This document shows, piece after piece, positions 23,994-31,426 of a stretch of 64,000 nucleotides of DNA. Position numbers and translations under genes: made by a program. Numbering within the stretch: the first letter of the stretch is position 1; each line of letters begins with the position of its first letter. Under the pieces are notes generated by a model, which made no database searches, was not told the DNA's origin, and saw only the letters and a list, made by a program, of their open reading frames with translations. The stretch lies in the NCBI GenBank assembly GCA_046351415.1, contig JAXLYO010000002.1, positions 248,001 to 312,000 of the forward strand. The letters are read 5' to 3'. Source of the stretch: JABFRG01 sp046351415. GTDB lineage: Bacteria; Myxococcota_A; Polyangia; Polyangiales; Polyangiaceae.

Positions 23994-24347
23994 TCAGCCA
24001 GCCTTTCGTACGTCGACGAGTGCCGGCGGGATGGGCAGCGTGCCCGATTGCTTTCGGGACGCTTCGAGTTCCTTCCTGCGCGAGGGAACGATCATGCTCT
24101 GCCCAGACGCACGTTGCCAATCGCGCACCATGTCTTCGAGGTCTCTCACCGTCTCGATGCTCTGCAGATTGGCGAGGGCACATTGCGCCCCGACGAGTTC
24201 GTCGAGTCGAAGCACGACGAGCACGAGGTCGAGCGGGTCGAGTCCAAGGTCGCGGACGAGGTGGTCCTCCGAGTGGACGGAATCGAGCGCCACATCGAGA
24301 TGAAGCGCAACGGCTACGCGAACCAAACTGTCGTCGATACTCGGCAT
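23994..24347 (-). CDS. Acyl-carrier-like protein lacking the phosphopantetheine serine
   Basis: A 117-residue protein. The first 75 residues follow the carrier-protein four-helix pattern (SLVRVAVALHLDVALDSV, then HLVRDLGLDPLDLVLVVLRL and the third helix IETVRDLEDMV). The usual D-S-L motif is D-P-L here, so the serine that carries phosphopantetheine is proline. It cannot be a normal acyl carrier. The C-terminal ~40 residues are basic (SRRKELEASRKQ). It stands alone, with no synthase or ligase beside it. It may be a regulatory or structural relic of a carrier protein, or a protein-binding mimic. Start at ATG 24347; 199 bases of promoter region lie upstream. Confidence 0.6.
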   Translation of the reverse strand: MPSIDDSLVRVAVALHLDVALDSVHSEDHLVRDLGLDPLDLVLVVLRLDELVGAQCALANLQSIETVRDLEDMVRDWQRASGQSMIVPSRRKELEASRKQSGTLPIPPALVDVRKAG

Positions 24348-24546
24348 GACCAAAGGCCTTTCAGAAGTGCGAGAAGTGCGAAGAACGTCGTGAGAGAAGA
24401 ACCGCCCCACTGACGGAAGAACGGTCTCGCTCTCGGAAGTGTTCCTCTCCCTGGGAAATCGATCATGCAAAACGAAAAATGAGTCGGAGCGAGGCGCAGA
24501 ACGTACGCGTGTTCATGCGACATGCACGCAAGGCGCCTACATGACG

Positions 24547-25299
24547 CTACGTCTTCTTTTCAGCTTGTTTCATGGCGCGGTCACGCTCTGCGGCGCGCCA
24601 GAGGTACCACGACGCCATCGTGCGATGGGGCGACCACCTTGCACCATAGGCGGCGAGTTCCTTCGGTGCAGGAAGCGGCAGGTCCTTCTTTCGACCCGCA
24701 TTCTGCCTGAGGACGCGAAGTCCATGGCGAAGTCCGAAGTCGTCGACGGGAAGAACGTCTTCGCGCCCGAGTTGGAACATGAGCAGCATCTCGACGGTCC
24801 AGCGCCCCACGCCGCGCACGCGAGTGAGACGCTCGACGATCTCTTCGTTCGAGAGCTTCTGGATGGTGCGTGAGCTCGGCACGATGCCGGAGAGTGCCTT
24901 CTCTGCGATGTCTTTCAACGCCAAGGCTTTGGCCGAAGAAAAGCCGACACTCCGAAGCGCATCGAGCGAGGTAGACTGTACGTCCTCCGGCGTTGGGAAC
25001 TTTTTGCCAGGATAGAGCGCACAAAAGCGCCGGAGGATCGTCTCCGCAGCCTTCCCATGAAGCTGCTGGTGCGCCACCGCACGCATGAGCGATTCGTACG
25101 GCGCGCGTTTCGGCTTCGTCTCCATCGTGCACGGGCCAACGACCGAGATGATGGCTGCCATGAGCGGGCACGCGTCTGCGAGGACGGCTTCGCGACTCGT
25201 GATCGCAGTCTTCTTCGCCTTCTTCGCGACCTTCGCGGACGTCGCGACAGGAGAGTCCTTCACAGGGGACTTCTTTGCGGCGGACTTCTTCGCGGCCAT
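24547..25299 (-). CDS. DNA-3-methyladenine glycosylase II-like (AlkA, HhH-GPD family)
   Basis: A 250-residue base-excision enzyme that removes alkylated bases from DNA. The helix-hairpin-helix is LTRVRGVGRWTVEMLLMF, followed by the catalytic aspartate region VLPVDDFGLRHGL. The upstream helix AVAHQQLHGKAAETILRRF is also typical of the family. The first ~35 residues are Lys/Ala/Ser-rich (AAKKSAAKKSPVKD), a histone-like tail that may bind DNA and is unusual for the family. I chose the ATG at 25299 because it opens this tail; an ATG at 25335 is possible. Transcribed away from the GMC pair. Confidence 0.85.
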   Translation of the reverse strand: MAAKKSAAKKSPVKDSPVATSAKVAKKAKKTAITSREAVLADACPLMAAIISVVGPCTMETKPKRAPYESLMRAVAHQQLHGKAAETILRRFCALYPGKKFPTPEDVQSTSLDALRSVGFSSAKALALKDIAEKALSGIVPSSRTIQKLSNEEIVERLTRVRGVGRWTVEMLLMFQLGREDVLPVDDFGLRHGLRVLRQNAGRKKDLPLPAPKELAAYGARWSPHRTMASWYLWRAAERDRAMKQAEKKT

Positions 25300-25464
25300 G
25301 AGCGTTCCGAATGGTGACATCCGCATGCCTGCCAATCAACGGGCCAACGTCGGTCGCCCGCGGCAAACGGACACCCAGTGCCTTGACCACGAACAAATTG
25401 CGTATTTTATTTCGCACCCGAGCGAGCGCGACCCCGAAACGAGGATTACACTTCATGAAGTACC

Positions 25465-26070
25465 ATGAAAAGCGCCCACCTTTCGACGAAGCTCTCCGTC
25501 GCGCCCCGAGCGCGGGTGCGTAGTTTCGATCGCACCACGGTGAGGGCGCTCGCCGAGGCGATGTTCGAAGGGGGTGAGCAAGCGCTTACGGCGACGCGCA
25601 TCGAGGAGGTCACGGATCGCGTCTTCTCGATGATCGACGGCGCGGGCTTCGTGGTGCGCTTCGGTCTTCGGTTCGCGATCTTCGCGCTGTGGCTCTCTCC
25701 CATCCTCGTCGGAAAACACTTCGCTGTCCTGCCTCGCCTCCCCGTCGGTCGCAGGCTCTCCGTACTCGAAGCGCTCGAGCGATCACGCGTCACCAACCTC
25801 CTGCTCATGTTCGTCGGCGTGCGTGCGATTCTGACGATGGTCTTCTACGACGACGCGGCGGAGCTCGCGCACATGGGGTATCGCGCGACCGATCAAACGC
25901 GCTTCGCCCGACACCTCGAGCTCGTCGCACGGACCGAGCCTGCGCCCGTGCCCTTGGAAAGCGGCGTTCGGCTCCGCGAGCACGCGCACGAAGAATTCGA
26001 CAGCGACGCAGAAATCGTGGCGGCGACAGACATCGCACCGCACCATGCGTCGCACGAGGACGTCGCATGA
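25465..26070 (+). CDS. Membrane-associated partner of the GMC oxidoreductase, 201 aa
   Basis: A 201-residue protein overlapping the oxidoreductase start by four bases (ATGA). It has a helical N-terminal part (FDRTTVRALAEAMFEGGEQ), one or two hydrophobic stretches (VVRFGLRFAIFALWLSPILV; VTNLLLMFVGVRAILTMVF), then MGYRATDQTRFARHLEL and a His/Asp-rich end. Eukaryotic long-chain fatty alcohol oxidases carry an N-terminal helical region before their FAD domain. I infer that this gene supplies an equivalent part as a separate protein, possibly as the membrane anchor. No catalytic motif is seen. Confidence 0.65.
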   Translation: MKSAHLSTKLSVAPRARVRSFDRTTVRALAEAMFEGGEQALTATRIEEVTDRVFSMIDGAGFVVRFGLRFAIFALWLSPILVGKHFAVLPRLPVGRRLSVLEALERSRVTNLLLMFVGVRAILTMVFYDDAAELAHMGYRATDQTRFARHLELVARTEPAPVPLESGVRLREHAHEEFDSDAEIVAATDIAPHHASHEDVA

Positions 26071-27611
26071 ACGTCCTCCGAGGCCGCGATCAACGCGCTC
26101 CGCTCGACCTCCGAGCTGATGCCGTTGTCGTGGGCTCGGGCTCCGGTGGTGCGGTCGTTGCGCGCGAGCTCGCGAGGGCAGGTCTCTTCGTGGTCGTCGT
26201 CGAAGAAGGCGCGCACCATACGCCAGCCCAATACGGCAGCTACAGCCCTTCGACGTCGCTCGCCAAGTTGATGAGAGAGTCCGGTCTCTCGCTTGCCTTC
26301 GGGTTCGGCGAAACACCGACCATGAGCGTCCTCGCGGGAAAGTGTGTCGGTGGTTCCAGCGTCGTCACGGGCGGTGTCTGCTTTCGCATTCCGGACGAGG
26401 TCCGTCACGAGTGGCAGCACGGCCTCGGCCTCTCCGGCCTTTCGGCAGAGGCCCTCGCACCGCTCTACGAAGAGCTCGAACGCGATTTGTCGGTCGAAGT
26501 CGTGCCCGACGCCATGCGCTCGCGGTCGACCGAACTCTTCGTGATGGGCGCCGAAAAGCTCGGCATCCCGATGAAGAGCCTCCGCCGCAACATGATGGGG
26601 TGCAAGGGGGCTTCCCGGTGCAACTTCGGCTGTCCCAACCAAGCGAAGCGCAGCGTCGACGTCGTCATGCTCCCAGAAGTCACCGAACGCGCCGGCATCA
26701 TCGTCTCCGATGCGCTCGTCGAACGCGTCATCATCCGTGAAGGACACGCGGTCGGTGTGAAGGGTCACTTTGCGCCTTCTGACGATGGTCGCCCGGGCGA
26801 ATCGTTCGAGGTGCATGCCCCTCTCGTCGTCGTCGCCTGCGGGTCTCTCCATACGCCGCTTCTGCTGCGACAAAGCGGCCTTCACTCGCCACATATCGGA
26901 AGGCACCTCACGCTGCATCCATCGTTCCGGGTGGGCGCCCTCTTCGACGAAGACGTGAACGGGTGGGACGGCGCGATGCAGAGCGTCTACTCCGATCATT
27001 ATGCGAGCCGCGGCATCACACTGATCGGTGCTTACACGGCGCCGAGCATCTTGTCCGCTGCCTTCCCCGGCGTAGGGAGGGCCCATCGGGCTCGTGTTCG
27101 CACGATTCCCAAGCTCGCGTTCTTCGGCGCACTCATTCACGACGAGCCGAGTGGACGCATTCGGCGATTCTTTTCGCGAGAGCCCTTCATCACCTACAGC
27201 ATGGCGGAGCGTGATCGCGCCCGCATGTGGGAGAGCATCGGCATCCTCGGCGAAATGGCTTTCGCCGCTGGCGCTCGCGAGCTCCTCTTGCCGGTGTTCG
27301 GAGCAGAGCCGCTCACGTCGAGGGAGGAGCTCCGTGCTTTTCTCGCATCGCCACCGAGCGCGCGTCGGGTCGAGTCCATGTCCTTTCACCCCCTCGGCAC
27401 TGCGCGCATGGCGGCGTCGAAAGACGCAGGCGTCGTTGCCGAAACCGGCGAAACGTTCGAGGTGAAGAACCTGTTCGTAGCCGACGGCAGCGTCTTGCCC
27501 TCGAGCCTCGGGGTCAACTCACAGCTTCCCGTGATGACGATGGCGCTCCACATCGCGCGACAGATCGTCGCCCGAACCCTCGCCCGTGCACCCAGCAAGC
27601 GCGTCGCGTGA
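26067..27611 (+). CDS. GMC-family FAD oxidoreductase (long-chain alcohol oxidase-like)
   Basis: A 514-residue flavoprotein. The FAD-binding dinucleotide motif VVGSGSGGAVVARELA is near residue 20, followed by an acidic VVEEGAHH. The middle has KCVGGSSVVTGG and a four-cysteine stretch GCKGASRCNFGC, which in related dehydrogenases and fatty-alcohol oxidases sits near the active site. The C-terminal GMC signature is HPLGTARMA, then VADGSVLPSSLGVNSQLPVMTMA, with a conserved histidine and asparagine at the flavin. Substrate is likely a hydrophobic alcohol; an aldehyde dehydrogenase with a hydrophobic tail lies 1 kb downstream on the opposite strand. Confidence 0.85.
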   Translation: MNVLRGRDQRAPLDLRADAVVVGSGSGGAVVARELARAGLFVVVVEEGAHHTPAQYGSYSPSTSLAKLMRESGLSLAFGFGETPTMSVLAGKCVGGSSVVTGGVCFRIPDEVRHEWQHGLGLSGLSAEALAPLYEELERDLSVEVVPDAMRSRSTELFVMGAEKLGIPMKSLRRNMMGCKGASRCNFGCPNQAKRSVDVVMLPEVTERAGIIVSDALVERVIIREGHAVGVKGHFAPSDDGRPGESFEVHAPLVVVACGSLHTPLLLRQSGLHSPHIGRHLTLHPSFRVGALFDEDVNGWDGAMQSVYSDHYASRGITLIGAYTAPSILSAAFPGVGRAHRARVRTIPKLAFFGALIHDEPSGRIRRFFSREPFITYSMAERDRARMWESIGILGEMAFAAGARELLLPVFGAEPLTSREELRAFLASPPSARRVESMSFHPLGTARMAASKDAGVVAETGETFEVKNLFVADGSVLPSSLGVNSQLPVMTMALHIARQIVARTLARAPSKRVA

Positions 27612-27725
27612 GTATGGAGTGAACGCACGACCTCTTGAAGTCGATGCGCGTGGGGCAACGTGCGTCCGTTTCCCTCGTTTCGCCTCGGCCACCCGCTGCT
27701 GCATTTCTCGGGATCTCGGCGTAGC

Positions 27726-27767
27726 CGTCGTTTCGCCCCCGGCGTCGTTTCGCCCCCCAGCGTCGTT
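27726..27767. repeat. Short tandem repeat CGTCGTTTCGCCCCC(C)
   Basis: About 2.4 copies of a 17-18 base unit (CGTCGTTTCGCCCCCGG, then CGTCGTTTCGCCCCCCAG, then CGTCGTT) lie in the 192-base gap between the GMC gene and surE. The copies differ by one C, a sign of slippage. No gene is evident in this gap; the surE ribosome site GAGGAG lies just downstream. Confidence 0.7.
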
Positions 27768-27803
27768 CTAACCGCGGCCGTTTCTTGCTAACGAGGAGAG
27801 CCC

Positions 27804-28559
27804 ATGAAGCCCCTTGCTCTCCTCGCAAACGATGACGGCCACTTCAGCGAAGGCATTCGTATTCTGCGCGAAGTACTCTTGCAGGACTTCGACGTCGTGC
27901 TCCTCGCACCGGAGACCGAGCAGAGCGCCGCAAGCCACGCGCTCAGCCTGCACAGACCGCTCCGATTGAAGAAGCTCGAACCGGGCATTTTCACCCTCGA
28001 CGGAACGCCCGCCGATTGTGTGTATGTTGCACTTCATGCAGGTGACCGCGTGCTCCCCCGCATGCCCGACGTCGTCGTTTCGGGGATCAATCGCGGGCTC
28101 AACCTGGGACAGGACGCGTTCTATTCGGGGACGGTGGCCGCTGCGCGTGAGGCTGCTCTTCGCGGCATTCCCTCCCTCGCCGCGAGCGCAGAGATTGGCT
28201 CGGACCTCTCCGCCGTAGCGAAGCTGTCGTCGACCCTTGCCACCCGCCTCTTGAACGAGAAGGCGCGTGAGCGCGCGCTCGTGAGCCTCAACGTCCCGAA
28301 GGCTTGGAACAACGAAGTCAGGGCCGCTCGCCTCGGAAAGCGCCACTACGAGGAAGAGCTCTTCTTCCGCACGGATCCGCGTGGTCGCGAATATCTCTGG
28401 CTCGGCGGGCCCGGCGTCAAGCACGAGGACGACCCGGGAAGCGACACGGACCTCTTCGACCGCGGATACGCAACCCTCACGTCCCTCGACCTCGACCTCA
28501 CGTCGCGGGACGACGGAGGCCTGGCGGCGCTACTTTCCGGAGAGACGCTTCGGCAGTAG
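27804..28559 (+). CDS. surE: 5'/3'-nucleotidase SurE
   Basis: A metal-dependent nucleoside monophosphate phosphatase linked to stationary-phase survival and often located beside pcm. The N-terminal metal motif LLANDDGHFSEGI, ETEQSAASHALS, and the second part VVSGINRGLNLGQDAFYSGTVAAAREA are all family signatures. The Asn/Asp ligands are intact. Length 251 is normal. Start ATG 27804 has GAGGAG at seven bases. Its last 30 bases overlap the end of the convergent aldehyde dehydrogenase gene. No pcm is adjacent. Confidence 0.95.
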   Translation: MKPLALLANDDGHFSEGIRILREVLLQDFDVVLLAPETEQSAASHALSLHRPLRLKKLEPGIFTLDGTPADCVYVALHAGDRVLPRMPDVVVSGINRGLNLGQDAFYSGTVAAAREAALRGIPSLAASAEIGSDLSAVAKLSSTLATRLLNEKARERALVSLNVPKAWNNEVRAARLGKRHYEEELFFRTDPRGREYLWLGGPGVKHEDDPGSDTDLFDRGYATLTSLDLDLTSRDDGGLAALLSGETLRQ

Positions 28560-30020
28560 GCCGAGCAGCGTGAAGAGGGCGCCGATGCGTCCGAAAAGGC
28601 CGACGCCGCCCTTGAACTTCGCCATCGTGCGCGCGATGGAGGTGAGCACGTCCGTGTAGGGGTACCACCACAGCTCCGACTTCGCGCGATTCTTGTCGAC
28701 CAAGAGGAGGCGCGGACGCGTCAGGCCATCGAGTGCGAAGGGCGAATTCGTGACACCCCAGCCGCTCTCGCCGACGCCGGTCCAGGGCGTCATGGGGAGT
28801 GCGCCGGTAAAGGAGTGGTTGTTGACGGTGACGACCCCTGCGCGTAGGCGGTGCCCGATCGCCTTGCCGCGGTCGATGTCCTTCGTCCATACGCTCGCAG
28901 TGAGACCGAACTTCGACGCGTTTGCCAGGATAACGGCCTCTTCCGCGTCTCGTACTTTGACGATCGGAAGAATGGGACCGAAGGTCTCCTCCGTCATGAG
29001 GGGACCTTCGTCCTTCGCGAGCGAAAGAACCGTAGGCGGATACCGGAAGGGGCCTTTCGCATCGGCTGCCTCCGAAGGGTCCCCGCCTGTTTCTACCTTC
29101 GCGCCGAGCTCCTTCGCGGCGGCGACGTGTCGAGCCACGACGTCGAACTGCGCTTTCGTGGCGAGCGGCCCAACATCCGACTCTTTCAGGGAGGCGACGA
29201 GAGCCGTGACACGCTTCGTAAAGGCCTCTGCGATGGACGTTTCCACATAGACGCGTTCGACGGCGCCGCAGTTTTGGCCCGCATTCGAGAGCGCACCCCA
29301 GACCACTCCGTTCGCGGCACGTTCGATGTCGCAATCCGAGAGAACGATGGCCGCGTCTTTGCCGCCGAGTTCGAGCGCGCAAGGAATGAGCTTGTCGACG
29401 CAGGCATGCGCGACCTTGCGCCCGGTCGCCACGCTGCCGGTAAACACGACCATGTCGACATCGGTTTGCAAGAGCTCGGCTCCGAGAGAGCCATCGCCCG
29501 TGCACACCGTGAAGAGGTCGTCGGGCACGAGTCCTTTCAGGAGCTCGCCGATCTTCTTTCCGGAATCGGGGCTCACTTCGCTCGGCTTGAAGAGCACGGC
29601 GTTGCCAGCGAGGAGCGCGGGTACGATGGTTCGCAGGGGCAGCGCCACCGGGAAGTTCCACGGCATGATGGCGAGCACGACGCCACGTGGTTCGCGTGTG
29701 ATGACCCCAGACTTTCCAGGGTACGAGATCGCATCGAGCTCGACGTCCATCGGCTCGAGGTGCTCGAAGCCGACATTGCACCAATAGGTCACGACGTCCG
29801 CAGAAGGCAGCACCTCCGCGAGCAGCGCCTCCGCGAGCGGTTTCTTCACCTCGCGGTGGACGATTTCCGCGATCGCATCGGCCTCCTCGAGAATGCGTTT
29901 CGCGAGAGGGCGAAGTGCCGAGATGCGGTCTTCCACGGACCGAGCTGCCCAGGCGAGTTGCGCTGCTTTGGCACGTGTCACGAGAGCGGCGCTCTCTGTC
30001 TGTGAAGGCTTGTCGGTCAT
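28530..30020 (-). CDS. Aldehyde dehydrogenase family enzyme with hydrophobic C-terminal tail
   Basis: A 496-residue NAD(P)-dependent aldehyde dehydrogenase. It has the motifs GVVLAIMPWNFPVALPLR, FTGSVATGRKVA, the general-base glutamate in LELGGKDAAIVL, and the catalytic cysteine in NAGQNCGAVERVYVE. The family is closest in pattern to succinate-semialdehyde dehydrogenase-type enzymes. The last ~30 residues (GVGLFGRIGALFTLLGLLP) form a hydrophobic tail that ordinary family members lack. It may bind membrane, as in fatty-aldehyde dehydrogenases. Its 3' end overlaps surE by 30 bases on the other strand. Paired with the GMC oxidase nearby, an alcohol-aldehyde-acid route is plausible. Confidence 0.88.
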   Translation of the reverse strand: MTDKPSQTESAALVTRAKAAQLAWAARSVEDRISALRPLAKRILEEADAIAEIVHREVKKPLAEALLAEVLPSADVVTYWCNVGFEHLEPMDVELDAISYPGKSGVITREPRGVVLAIMPWNFPVALPLRTIVPALLAGNAVLFKPSEVSPDSGKKIGELLKGLVPDDLFTVCTGDGSLGAELLQTDVDMVVFTGSVATGRKVAHACVDKLIPCALELGGKDAAIVLSDCDIERAANGVVWGALSNAGQNCGAVERVYVETSIAEAFTKRVTALVASLKESDVGPLATKAQFDVVARHVAAAKELGAKVETGGDPSEAADAKGPFRYPPTVLSLAKDEGPLMTEETFGPILPIVKVRDAEEAVILANASKFGLTASVWTKDIDRGKAIGHRLRAGVVTVNNHSFTGALPMTPWTGVGESGWGVTNSPFALDGLTRPRLLLVDKNRAKSELWWYPYTDVLTSIARTMAKFKGGVGLFGRIGALFTLLGLLPKRLSGK

Positions 30021-30078
30021 CGAGGTTCCCCGGCGAGTAGCCTAGTTCGGCCAGGCACGATTTGCTAGGCTCGATCCC

Positions 30079-31416
30079 GTGAAGCAAGCCTCGAACGATT
30101 CGTCTGATTTGCGTGCGACATACCGCGAACACGTTGCGGAGCTCGTCCGCGACTACGAGAAGGCTCTCGCCGCTCATGATCTCGACGGCATCGTCGTCCA
30201 CTCGGGTAGCGCCAAGAAGAAGTCGATCTTCGACGATCAGTATTTCCCCCACCGGCCGACCCCCCACTTTCAACACTGGGCGAACCTCTGGGACCCGGAC
30301 TGCGCCGTCGTCTTCGCGGTGGGGCGCAAACCACGGCTCTATTGGCCGCCGAACACCAGCTTCTGGGAAAGGCCCCGCCCCGTCGACGCGTCGTACTTCG
30401 AAGGCACCTTCGAGCTTCATCGTGGAGAGGTCCAGGGCGCGAAAGGCACCTTCCCTGCGCGCATGGCGTTCATCGGAGAGACGCCTGAACGCGCCGCCGA
30501 ACTCGGCATCGAGGCCGTCAATCCTCCAGCACTGCTCGCCACGCTCGACGCACTGCGCTCGCGCAAGACGGCGTACGAGGTCGCGTGTCTTCAAAGGGCG
30601 AATGACCTCGCCGCGAAGGGTCACGAAGCGCTCCGCGTGGCCTTCCAGAGCGGGGACGCGTCCGAGCTCGAGTTGCACCTCGCTTACCTCGCTGCGACGG
30701 GTCAGGACGACCCCGAGACCCCCTACAAGAACATCGTCGCGGCCGGCGAGAACGCCGCCATCCTGCACCACATTGCCTATGGCACCCAGAGGCAGCGTGC
30801 GCGGTCTCTCCTCGTCGACGCGGGCGCCGTGTATCGAGGCTACTGCTCCGACATCACGCGGACCTGGGTGAGACCCGGCAGTGCGGGGGCCGACACCTTC
30901 GCCGAACTCGCCCTCGGCCTCGAGGAAGCGCAGAAGGGGCTCGCTGCGCGCGTCCAAGCTGGCGCGGTATTCGAGACGCTCCACGACGATGCTTGCCGTG
31001 CCGTGGCGACGCTGCTCAAGAAGGCCGGAGTCCTTCGAGACATCTCCGCCGAAGAGGCCGACGCGAAAGGCATCAGCCGAGTCTTCCTCCCGCATGGCCT
31101 CGGTCATTCGCTCGGTCTCCAGACGCACGACGTGGGTTGCGCCCTCCGCAAACCCAAGGCCGAAAACCCGTTCCTTCGCCACACCGCTTCGCTCGAAGTG
31201 GGTCAGGTCATCACGATCGAGCCCGGTATCTACTTCATCGACACCCTGCTCGCCGAGTTACGCGAGAAGCCCGAAGGCTCCCACGTCGACTGGAAGCTCG
31301 TGGAGGAGCTCTCCCACTTCGGTGGCATTCGCATCGAAGACGACATCGTGGTCACGAGCACGGGAAGCCAGAACCTCACACGCCCCTTCCTTCCGGAAGG
31401 TGCAGCCTACAAATAG
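30079..31416 (+). CDS. pepQ: Xaa-Pro dipeptidase PepQ-like (M24 family)
   Basis: A 445-residue cytoplasmic metallopeptidase that cleaves dipeptides ending in proline. It has the pita-bread fold ligands: two Asp in LLVDAGAVYRGYCSDITRTW, His in LPHGLGHSLGLQTHD, Glu in ITIEPGIYF and Glu in GGIRIEDDIVV. Length and the N-terminal domain match PepQ (E. coli 443 aa) rather than short aminopeptidases. GTG start at 30079; the 58 bases to the divergent dehydrogenase must carry both promoters. Some PepQ homologues also hydrolyse organophosphates. Confidence 0.92.
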   Translation: MKQASNDSSDLRATYREHVAELVRDYEKALAAHDLDGIVVHSGSAKKKSIFDDQYFPHRPTPHFQHWANLWDPDCAVVFAVGRKPRLYWPPNTSFWERPRPVDASYFEGTFELHRGEVQGAKGTFPARMAFIGETPERAAELGIEAVNPPALLATLDALRSRKTAYEVACLQRANDLAAKGHEALRVAFQSGDASELELHLAYLAATGQDDPETPYKNIVAAGENAAILHHIAYGTQRQRARSLLVDAGAVYRGYCSDITRTWVRPGSAGADTFAELALGLEEAQKGLAARVQAGAVFETLHDDACRAVATLLKKAGVLRDISAEEADAKGISRVFLPHGLGHSLGLQTHDVGCALRKPKAENPFLRHTASLEVGQVITIEPGIYFIDTLLAELREKPEGSHVDWKLVEELSHFGGIRIEDDIVVTSTGSQNLTRPFLPEGAAYK

Positions 31417-31426
31417 GCGGCCACCT

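Noticed and set aside
27612..27803. Possible short gene between the GMC oxidase and surE
   Set aside because: Open frames here are about 60 codons, coincide with the tandem repeat and lack a ribosome site.
28498..31182. Very long minus-strand open frame across surE, the dehydrogenase and pepQ
   Set aside because: The real dehydrogenase with all its catalytic motifs lies in another frame at 28530-30020; this frame is a shadow rich in Arg and lacks motifs.
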